This document shows, piece after piece, positions 41,001 to 43,018 of a stretch of DNA of 43,018 nt (positions are counted from its first letter, which is position 1; each line of letters opens with the position of its first letter). Source of the stretch: Christensenella sp. UBA1242 (GTDB lineage Bacteria > Bacillota > Clostridia > Christensenellales > UBA1242); contig DBWI01000025.1 of NCBI GenBank assembly GCA_002308915.1, forward strand, positions 1 to 43,018, in the 5' to 3' direction. The translations under genes were made by a program, and so were the position numbers. The notes beneath the pieces are model-generated. The model saw only the letters and a program-made list of their open reading frames with translations, made no database searches and was not told the DNA's origin.

Positions 41001-42883
41001 AGTATTATGTAACATTCTATGTTGGAGATGAAGCTGGAACATCATTTAGTTCAGAGATTGAATTTGGTCAAACAGAATTTAATCCTGCTTTACCTGATTC
41101 AATTACAGCTCCAACACGTACAAGATATGTATTCCAAGGATATAACACAAGTGCTGATTATATGGGAATAACATATAACTTCAATAATGGTGTAATTTAT
41201 ACAGTAAGATATGATGACAATGTACCTGTTGAAGTAAACGGATTTAAGGGCTCAACAAACATCACTGCTTCAACAAGACCAAATGTTGATTATGATTGCA
41301 ACGTTTATGCAGAATGGGCACTCGAAACTCATAAGATTACTCTTGTGTTTGTTCCAGAAGATGCAATCACTTCACCAAACATTGTTTATACAGAAGTATT
41401 CCCAAATGTTTCTGGAAGAAGACTTCTTAAAACAGAAGGTGTTGTTACGGGTGTTGCTTATGAACCTGGTTCAAGAGTTTTGATTAACTCACCAGCAACA
41501 ATGGAAGGCTATACATATTATGGTTGGGCAATGCAAGCAAACATTACAGATAAAAATGCAATTAATGTTGGATTATTCAATGAATTAATGGAATTTGAAG
41601 ATATTGTTGTTTACTTGTATTATGTAATTGATGTTGATGCAATTGCACAAGAAGGTGGTACTGCTACTATTTCTTCAAATCAAGTATTGTATGGTGAACA
41701 AATAACACTTCAAGCTACAGTTGAAGATGGCTATGAGTTTGGATATTGGTTACAAAATACAACTCAAATGCAAGAAAGTGCTTTAACAATGAGAGTTGTG
41801 GTAACATCTCCAACAACTTACTATGCAGTATTTATTGGAAAAGCTGTTGAAGTTAGACTTGGAGAATTTGCTCATGGTAAGGTTAGAATAAGCGAGTCTA
41901 CATTACAAGAAGTATACAGAGTTGGTAGTGTAATATTACTTGAACTTTATGACATTGAATATGGTTATATGATGTCAGAATGGAATGGTGAATTCTCTGG
42001 TGAAGTTACAGAAGCTGGTAGCTATAAGATAACAGCAGAAGACCAAAGAAGAGGCTATGTGAAATTTGGTGCACTACTAGAAGCACAAAATATTACAGTA
42101 CAATTCCTTATTGATGGCAAGATTGGTGGTGTGTTTGTGTTCGAAGATAAAGAATTTACAGATACAACAAAAACATATAAGTATGGTGATAGAATTTCAT
42201 TTATGGTTAGGGCATTAGAGCGATATCAAATGGCTTCATTACAAGTAAATGAAACAATTCTTGATTCATCATTAATCCAAGTTCTTGCAACAAGAGATAA
42301 TGGATTTGTTGTTGGTCCAACAAACGTACTTTTGATTAAGTATAGACAAATGCTTTGGATTGATGTATATGAAATGTTTGGTGGTCGTGGAACAAAAGAT
42401 GATCCATACATTATTCAAAATGAAAAACAATTGGCTGCAATGGCTTACTTAATTAATAATGGAATTGAATCAAAAGGCACAATGCCATATGCACAAGGAC
42501 ATTATATTGTAAGAAACAATTTGAACTTGGTAGAAAGATTCTGGCAACCAATTGGAACAGCAAGCAATCCATTTGATGGAACATTTGAAATTACTGACTT
42601 TAGAGCTGATAATGTATTGTTAGACAAAGCATATTCTGTAACTTATTTGAATGGTTTGTTTGGATACATTACAGATAATGCAATCTTCATTATCGGTGAA
42701 AGGAACTATTCACCAACATTGACAATTATATTGGTTGCTGTTGGAACTTCTTTGGCAATTGCTGCTATTGTTACAATACTGGTAGTAAGAAAGAGAAGAA
42801 GAATGAGAATGTTGTCAAATCAAACAAGTATTCTTTCAGATGACATTCCAGTAGATTCCACAGATGAGATTAGCAATGAATAA
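20006..42883 (+). CDS. Giant membrane-anchored surface protein (about 7,625 residues; GLUG, MBG/YDG and InlB-like repeats)
   Basis: One unbroken frame of 7,625 residues. In order: signal peptide about 1-31; acidic Glu/Gly/Thr linker about 40-90; GLUG-like beta-helix region about 100-310; a unique beta-rich region about 330-1560; InlB/Flg_new-like segments about 1560-1880; an array of about 35-40 MBG/YDG-like and Ig-like domains about 1890-5950; more InlB/Flg_new-like units ('GYTFVGWY', 'GYEFDKW', 'GYEFGYW') about 5950-7445; a second GLUG-like segment 7457-7560; a membrane helix about 7570-7595; a basic stop 'RKRRRMRM' and an acidic tail. YDG domains carry 'K.YDG' starts and end in '.NY....G.I'. 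No sortase motif and no enzymatic domain are visible. By family, such proteins are adhesins or long surface fibres. It has its own promoter and terminator. Confidence 0.85.
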   Translation: MNQTNAKSKIIFAILFAIVFSISAFAGLLFSVKTNNANNVTAEIEQTEGQVEEGTNEGGGNDTTEGTGEDQEEGWEQNLDLDGSWEDVEVQNVAADADIKITSSADLASFMSNVNGGHYYSGKVVTLTTDIDMSSKLWTPIGKSSSSYYFNGTFDGAGHKISGITMNRTVSGITLAGLFGYINGATIKNVIVEGVNIDVSGNFDAGGIVGWARSGYIQNCGVTGYIKVSGNSLDYRVGGISGACYSGGYITNCFSYATVISSSSSYAGGISGYQGRISRCFYADGSLSGKYTNSIANSATSISDCYAKGSARSSVSTGATCWAYTTSTVVPKSSDGYILKGVGNIYVDAAVKTYNVGVNDSISNNKIVYIKNIITGDTSGSLKYTADANYNYCKTEIVNNTGVAINDTVFSLNSNTRDDRNFYTSTTVSTNKKAGQISDFTKEKTTVELKFSTDTNWVSKFNGVVVPSTNSYEIRLSSYMCGSYSLTTYQRGKWIPTNFYLKEFETAAKSYPNTDSSVKVNVWLECKKTKDASNNTINLVEGYKYETWAGLEPTNSQLGNEKSGSFKVYVPYNEKYVITFPLDRQQNNNVDESRANTKYLKSVVKLKYYSSAPSSTTINATLYNTTSSIIGNCTGSDGKIKLSGTGSGSNIVDASMMSGVLTKANYYEYYLFDNLHTVILDVNFNSTYKTYTKLTNSDSEDYISRPYFYDSNKDPSKFSKEQVVVKVKANSLFSFAFVNQTDAQKYLSNFAELSNLTSSGNTNEPLYVKDSKLNTGSPYFPYWARFKCTGFSDGSTTWISGSDSADPSMTVNATNTTWGKKAADGSNYGVFTLNAGWESLEETLTVDLFANEYRDASGNIIKNNNNTNLISPLNYNDYLGTVASSKYMTVDSKNSSGNNNAQLNCPVGGNSANKNEFTLQNNYKTIVIKLVPRPGYKVKQIYIEDGVSSTNWTYSFSQVVTQSASFNKFANQAVVQTNSTKVKITNYCKVDINSSTQELTLTLDSRVCVSHIAVVLEAKSYDINLTTSSSYSDNEYPVYAVKGGEVAEDTELNYSTPYTFSCLYKGTTQDITVKLYDGYVFDNFSTTNTIIKYYDKNGTSITYADYLIFGESTDTTTKKNSYITMSTDKTQITFKAHIVNFNNSIAKTEIVLPITRNEDEVKYEVNGIDPNGSWDASISSTLKENSKSQTYSTVVFSLTGLPDYAKVNTITINIGNSNNGVAVYTRKTDGTYQKTTTDLYNKYFGTKRIGETSYTDQMSEDFSSGYTISIEHLMFYTCEPVTFVVDIGIADAGFEIYKNLSVDGNDNLIKVSTDDNATFTINTELSAETNAPSFTLVLTDKNKTDENKENKKFSFKFTDGKYDNDFSIKNKNIQAIRIYTGLAITDKDDNTVFVPSSADMSFELTYNKVTNSFSGNISGKFEYNDIYKGYFDHADSNNDGKVDKIAILVQFVVIDVEVRVYEVTTNSAGKIISDDPQYHRTSETISYTKSAEFDYASKKAGYTVGYYVYASDADFAYNKGSDLAYDSNLGVLNYNDSSEKLTFTINSSNWTTYCTKDYVYIVIVYKAKVFDVEFVATKQTDEIKNKTILNASTTTKKASEGNGWEYGTAMASAYFPIMELSSDMYAFMGWTSGNFASTVNANYNENNTQFTVDGSLVFGNSEPSKITFNLQELEPRTVTYKFADENGVIQKALGEGHVTYGDSDYDLTDVKYPKTGWDHIGWKCQDPETNEWKMYISLPIVSTDTIQVETWDIESLTATLYPVYTEKTCENIKFVSDDKYATYLAQNVDYYMVWSQVNSTDYHTVIADKLSELSQFEYVDQTVSGKAYAEYVYAGYYSAIIDGVEYVVYVNDGVVDTEHSSKFTQELYGWIENNGEAVFTARFKINRIITDVVVENYTTKADSEYSWTYDAENHTVSLLEFADASLSYISYVWKSGTTTLTSNSSIKFRNVSESGNYTVHVKVKQVGVHEDFTLEPDDLEFEISISPVTIKFAQGDSAVTKLIRPYDKTLETYYYDNSGTKQHYSISGVLEKDKNSVTLTAKYKDAKVGDNKPLNITLSGAQAGNYVVYEDTVGQITAYEVEIIVDGWTYKIPYSDDNQQVTLTSGTDYTISQASKIYLQSVLNASSNFVVKTNKFVSSQDGVVYTPNGTNYKLLFETPEEYGDNITCVFSADSKFTIKDKDANALSFVISVVCDDRPNEDIASIAKLKDTNNDEDLLFSDIGLKNDMVGNSYTYTLSIKNTNYRLKEVRFNNEVNTTIISGNTISYTIKNADTSLPDGAIDIKVYVTTLCSVTFDYALQVGESAKADGSTTLPTQTYYACNQTIAYSIQNYAAKLPEVQRAGWIFTGWYNGNIKIDESSVWSLTEEKTLTASYVLADLSIQQKINSVVQDPIATSYSKVYNASNHVVEYNVVNKNETSISYSYAWEYQKDASSAFITLANTTNSLSVRDAKDSGVYKLTITATAGGQSTTSVQTITISISKFNLFETNQEVSKLYNNSIFTDNLIITTPDGDITLIGQYLQSAAGSKLNTDTSVWTIDGKSLFHDDNRNYNFNIDACDENKSIINVRPITLTIEDTGNSRQYNGKVFDYIGTYTDAIAPSVTFDFKISSNSANTGIYNQQSNNIVVVITRGDVLSNFDITVSGQLEIEKYLLSNVKFKGQTEVTYDGKQHTLEPDIPTYVELDKVYYTPQEGGDPSTTAPTNAGEYTVSFTIKASDNYEVDDSAIATLTINKLTIYVTYQNDNNKYTKVYDGTTDINANDISVYVRTGPDATAPTIEEAIEFAPYRPSLTYSFINATACQDDDETKIINISLADDKNYAFTTIQNSLVGIITKRATNVKVVDTKSYDAKGFTVEATGNRIVLSNAVSGETLVGNLVFTQVVNAGEYTYANNAAAFTQSNITLTGLTIKNSPITENYALSFDVAESKLTVNKAVVTINNLGKTSFVYNGTQLGSDPTEPTHAINYTMSRGDGAASMPKQEDISIEYKHGNEVIDAPTFAGEYTYTLQLTPADDANYVLTQDNTASFEITKRPILISFEKEFDYTSRAITYSKSEYPTDVVIAIISHSYYDIGKGDELSWTFVTGEKNGVVGAAGQYDVNSTDVTREIKILRDSVDITDDNYIINIDQEAIIRIKQATITASDIRIVVCDLDANGDNNVDFSNLETLFNSTSFTQPTKTYNGQQKPIYVIAKVRDWAQEGTVYNYDLFEFVSRDDSEEFKDFKFDNTLEGLENINTAADVKYQGEYSFKLALENYVIADNPTFTFKIVPQEITVTIQNKNKVYDGTTAVLADGNNLAFVNASNADNNKLWADDANYLVAKGTYSQIDVGQNLSIAVTLESENNLILSSYTVKDLGYKGNITQKEVSLALKSDYNVYYTNKNIEISFDKFNITGLVKREGNSDFDSISGKVTVKKTKVKLTNGDVDAYNLGTNDIAANEIAFSFESEVHKNYAFSYARLSGKVTILRAELDIAVSDNVKIYNSNAQYATITPSIHTVSEVAHGEIVGTALSLINIEYYANKNDAQATRPANAGTYYIKITVIDDNYILYADPLTKNYFHDTTLIINKRAISLTVDSDNIFPYCYGPAQRVIKDSEIGDPTENSTGGLVESHNLRATLETNRANAGMYRVEAWDIAVGDTTKEIYPLSIVIIYNDQDVTANYTIKYVATFFIVATITDLDTTAIDEIVYTSQKVTDDLDHFFVKFKFEGTQYTIKYGQDPVALGSDGYQATLSGLTAVSNIQAQYVGIDAGSYTIKLVITNTVDETLNLADRTLSFDITQKDITVFTCSSYDKYYDGNSSVINTITSSDVFESDRSGIEIVATYVDNLTNKNPQINAGGPYELLFTITDLSPRRNNYNIVQPGKTGEIKRQPLNMKFVRNTSAIYYTGVAHQISIADFDPYREGDDTNKVQGLVFGGYITINEVNSNTYQLSTLYSASNIVESVTDNNNEVFKNYEIVNYTGTFTILPCEVKVTISNRQETYNAHGQRATFEPYAVANKGSILEAEKADLLVDKYDALNTLPVNAGTYAISFTINSRYEQNYTLIAESYGNFTIEKKDIRIVVDPAYEISFINEKVQYTLSTSEIDGILPGHDVAGYLETNDSEIIYEANNVVGVYDFANNATNPTHGITLKDFDILENEVSVLANYNLTAKVGQIKIKPVVVDSFDTAHLVFTYSATDYMTPDNIWISAGVQIGTNNSPQIIKIKLGSLEENGGKGSLTTTHTEMKDADTYFVYLTIVNTSVVNREFEVKINKKTISTLSEFTADKIYDGRTGASRDADDPSVSTIESDDICLADKTNVTIFAQYVEDANAEPVVPVRTKGVHDIVFNLSGTKAGNYELDLNGYTGEITAYDVYVNLKAANSSHYYTNTILELNASDFEATGPTAAGDDQDISNKLSGLVKIRLFDANVYNLAENAESIDFKDFAGCISISEPEYNIVGVKGTLTILRAQLQVAVSNTTKTYNGQAQYATFNPSIYSTRGAIHAGITDPAAELLKVTYTKGTSTVVGPVNVGEYSINISINPEFANNYTFAADTNPVYNFVEANNTDAYVAAETLTINKLDVSISIRRGEGEGGLYYTEYSGSPAEYTLINNDIVTILAGHTIYGKLVTNGKKGGMYELSSHPYNGDFSGDNKITPKDIAIKSGTEDVTANYNITNVTAKIFIKSKFADHYDTSALDDLYYEYNEDKIATHQIVVRLEIDDEVNTYIFGQNYGECVWGNMKVGQDNSGTQTLQVVDAGQYTFTVKVTRNDTTLEETINFSIKPKIINSIEQDNITKIYDGTNVLKENFNTLTLTSTQIGDEALEDVHINAVYSDVNVGNDIEIIVTLTGTGKDNYVLADNFRVKGDITSRNITISVKADKQYTYKNDTIRIPVEHLQVAELSAGIAGLAPGQGLSGFITLNKKEQGTYDFIEGNLITTNMSIIDVLSSVSVISNYTITYAGEISIDAREVSIAVEPIDFTYNTKIRDITPNLTLTCQGEDEFDLSELNTLAQAALNIEYDNTPIDAGNYTATISSLSHNFVFTTNEIEFTIKKRDIQINIGAITYEFNNYSDHKTDLTWDDFVITYGQGEEQLAEQTFEGYYKLNKVGAGAGTYFFNTAETKLVIEDFRIYVGGEDVLSRNYNLNASILGSLTITKIRFTADDISLGQQEIPFIYNGKNRVAEIIVLFEDSEGIQKITRGADSYPHARFTILDGKTEIVNYGTYRIQVEIDNYEFENEGDDILTIQVDRRKISTIALQNNKTYNGNAKVYSRSYTYALTSPYLVAEDNMLLSGYYTDSHGNDVVNVGNDYNIRFVLSCRDESLTEEQAAIKINNYQIDYTATGSIIAKKLTIVGNKSFAFKSNGSYSCDANTLTPDGLLKIDEVEVHELAGQITLTKPNYIGDVNASEVSLANVRVVEKADNTKVVTNNYSITFEGVITIGKASLVVSYANCDNTFEYDAQAHQVHSNAVVTVEDNESEVIPNGTYTFRYVEATNNSNLSGAPKDVGSYKVVLDVDSDFYTLSGNTVAEFAYTITQADFEITLGDELKEKFSKYYGDADPTLEYAFTSQFSESIIVKFTREAGESIRKNSGYDVQVDSWNNSNYNVILTNGDDFFEIKKAGILSFTILNNAANRAILQKVYDNSSTGLDSVDIEDLEIEVTTTVPEEQVITGTIAFGDITSTQVGSYALTDYTLENDNYGDFAITCDIDYLITAKRIEVVGTNLGKVYDSSTKFNGTLTLKDLDTNNTLDSSVYPLTVSGVYQAKDFGTQSIVLTYTGDSLDNYDIKEGSTGTGLAGTISARTVTIVPDANQSIVYGTTDYTISYTIQDGSSTEFYGELEKEVAGNLKIDKFSGQSKYIVGEYTISRSFEGDSDNFNINVETNVKFNITEKQLVAVASEDITKIYDETTDVEQEITLENVVSGDVVGLTAKYENANPGPNKVVIITLTGADAGNYVVSNLVGEITERIVILNYVYEQANMYNPDLITNNVAQSSPLIYGEKISESGSLPEPMHEGYTFVGWYLESTFETQITDDTTINSTIWDMAESEKTVYAKWTIKTFSFKIVVATRSGALYQENDTTGCENNSANAMAALTGNFTYCYNIPLSSLAVAADGFKFIGFSDAIEYLPKSEYITDGYTIKATNNEIYAKFEPLMVKITLTTDNGVFERIGDWTFDEHNTTAVLNIEFNGAIGTPLPKATKVGYTQQENKWSDGNSQKTVTAETLVRSIMTSYAEELNLVAVYEANKYDMILVADGGYFETTSGWTVVTRDTQNRATTISKKVTYDQAVGQILEPTRLGYTFTNWTDGLTSELVWTTADDATFNAVWEENTYELTITSDHGTVDIKVYNADDVMIAYDVANSGDEKVLPVKTTNIVVMSITVDQGYEFDKWTSGYAAINNSLDMSVRLEDNFYDNYEIEVVYTPRNNTITLLASDPTKGTVEGRVGAGEWAGMLLAKTEQTVQIKATPKEGYEVSTWVVSSSFVTYELSGDETDLIRVLSGFVDDVNVVVMFRPAMNTITIETAEDKGQLVIGGVEFASSYDVNIRTEQTLQFTIVAKHGYRVSLRQTRWTFTTSSENKGNFDISSSDEGYSVTITFTGFTSSGTITVPFEKDRFTITIGVLLKDVDYTQVDEKAGVLVLNDELDTNKSLDVGGTFTREYESVVNIKANNVFNGYTFTNFSLENNKVRYILAGDGLVEEKEDGSLDIAVLDSITIYIVYEIKTYNVTYSVNDEVRGSLTYNGHTGLKNCTLVVKYGYETPVVTAATDEYYQFVRWVKIGDDETQTPVSTDAELVIQNITADCRYMAIFQGKPLEFEISVELPESDIFTQSAVEFGDIRLTATASTTVKSRTVTNRVITYIISTYTGENISFEIVEKTGYEFNSVSVDPRVYIGQDENTVNIYQLNIQTKVTVQFVAKVYEVKFKLTGKVDGADIFEKPTSKGIVSIAHSEDGKTLILGVKTGGDAQSILYTYFGYSMVDNSIFVEEQIESNVPGYDTSRYYNGSLSNITDDTEVEVEIRTLKYYVTFYVGDEAGTSFSSEIEFGQTEFNPALPDSITAPTRTRYVFQGYNTSADYMGITYNFNNGVIYTVRYDDNVPVEVNGFKGSTNITASTRPNVDYDCNVYAEWALETHKITLVFVPEDAITSPNIVYTEVFPNVSGRRLLKTEGVVTGVAYEPGSRVLINSPATMEGYTYYGWAMQANITDKNAINVGLFNELMEFEDIVVYLYYVIDVDAIAQEGGTATISSNQVLYGEQITLQATVEDGYEFGYWLQNTTQMQESALTMRVVVTSPTTYYAVFIGKAVEVRLGEFAHGKVRISESTLQEVYRVGSVILLELYDIEYGYMMSEWNGEFSGEVTEAGSYKITAEDQRRGYVKFGALLEAQNITVQFLIDGKIGGVFVFEDKEFTDTTKTYKYGDRISFMVRALERYQMASLQVNETILDSSLIQVLATRDNGFVVGPTNVLLIKYRQMLWIDVYEMFGGRGTKDDPYIIQNEKQLAAMAYLINNGIESKGTMPYAQGHYIVRNNLNLVERFWQPIGTASNPFDGTFEITDFRADNVLLDKAYSVTYLNGLFGYITDNAIFIIGERNYSPTLTIILVAVGTSLAIAAIVTILVVRKRRRMRMLSNQTSILSDDIPVDSTDEISNE
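28216..36800 (+). repeat. Five-domain super-repeat inside the giant gene (about 1.4-1.6 kb period)
   Basis: Starts of the YDG domain recur near 28216, 29815, 31345, 32760, 34293 and 35693 ('KVYDGTTD', 'KVYDGTTA', 'KYYDGNSS', 'KIYDGRTG', 'KIYDGTNV', 'KTYNGNAK'). Between them four other beta domains follow in the same order, ending in similar hand-over phrases such as 'TILRAEL/TILRAQL' and 'INKRAI/INKLDV'. Spacing is about 470-530 residues. The DNA copies are diverged, so the repeat is seen at protein level only. After 36800 the order breaks into three further YDG units. Confidence 0.7.
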
Positions 42884-42888
42884 AAAAG

Positions 42889-42921
42889 AAAACTATATCG
42901 CTTTTGCGGTATAGTTTTTTT
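42889..42921 (+). terminator. Terminator of the giant gene
   Basis: An 11-bp stem with one G-T pair (AACTATATCGC with GCGGTATAGTT), TTTT loop and T-run, 8 bases after the stop codon. Confidence 0.88.
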
Positions 42922-42976
42922 ATGCATTGACAAATTTGAGTTTTTGTAATAAATATATTATATAATAATATTATAT

Positions 42977-43006
42977 TTGCTAAACTTTATTTCAAATATT
43001 TATAAT
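42977..43006 (+). promoter_or_regulatory. Promoter for a gene beyond the window
   Basis: TTGCTA (42977-42982), 18-base spacer, TATAAT (43001-43006), the same boxes and spacing as the promoter at 13011-13040. AGGAAA follows at 43007. A perfect TTGACA lies upstream at 42927 but has only a poor -10 (TAAATA) at 17 bases. The coding start would be just past the window end. Confidence 0.5.
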
Positions 43007-43018
43007 AGGAAATTAGTT

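Noticed and set aside
42700..42883. An LPxTG sortase signal at the giant protein's C-terminus
   Set aside because: No LPxTG-like motif precedes the membrane helix, and a 25-residue acidic tail follows the basic stretch, unlike sortase substrates.

Overview
The window is very AT-rich, carries strong Shine-Dalgarno sites and intrinsic terminators, and encodes Firmicutes-type proteins: a DnaI-like and a DnaD-like helicase loader, HelD, several lipoproteins and an AlkD-like protein. TGA is used as a stop (13722-13724) and Trp is TGG, so this is the standard bacterial code, not a mollicute. The best fit is an uncultured low-GC Clostridia-like bacterium; I cannot name it from sequence alone.

Layout. 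1-3142: a VirB2-like pilin and a VirB6/TrbL-like polytopic protein, looking like the edge of a conjugation (type IV secretion) module. 3153-7199: small housekeeping or orphan genes: a PRC-barrel protein, an SPFH/zinc-ribbon protein with a redox-disulfide protein, an RBBP9-like hydrolase, a 52-residue protein and an HD hydrolase. Two copies of an unusual structured repeat lie directly at the 3' ends of two of these genes. 7319-11416 (minus): a probable operon read DnaD-like loader, DnaI-like loader, lipoprotein, flavin-reductase-like protein. 11529-16652 (plus): M1 metallopeptidase lipoprotein, AlkD-like protein, unknown lipoprotein and HelD. 16738-18248: asnS with its own promoter and terminator. 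18290-42921: two divergent surface-protein genes, one of 510 residues and one of about 7,625 residues that fills over half the window.

The giant protein has a signal peptide, an N-terminal GLUG-like region, a long array of MBG/YDG-like beta domains arranged as a five-domain super-repeat of about 470-530 residues, an InlB/Flg_new-like repeat region, a second GLUG-like segment and a C-terminal membrane anchor without a sortase motif. Its divergent neighbour has the same kind of Ig-like domains and anchor, so the two may act together at the cell surface.

The least ordinary feature is the repeat family at 5263-5506 and 6935-7199. A core of about 81 bases (about 86% identical between copies) folds into a two-part hairpin supported by three compensatory base-pair changes. 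It is enclosed by a 23-24 bp inverted repeat whose sequence differs at each locus and which runs into the upstream stop codon. At both loci a second 3' arm follows, able to compete for the single 5' arm. Other points of note are two apparently leaderless genes (SPFH and AlkD-like), and a promoter whose -35 box sits in the loop of the preceding gene's terminator.
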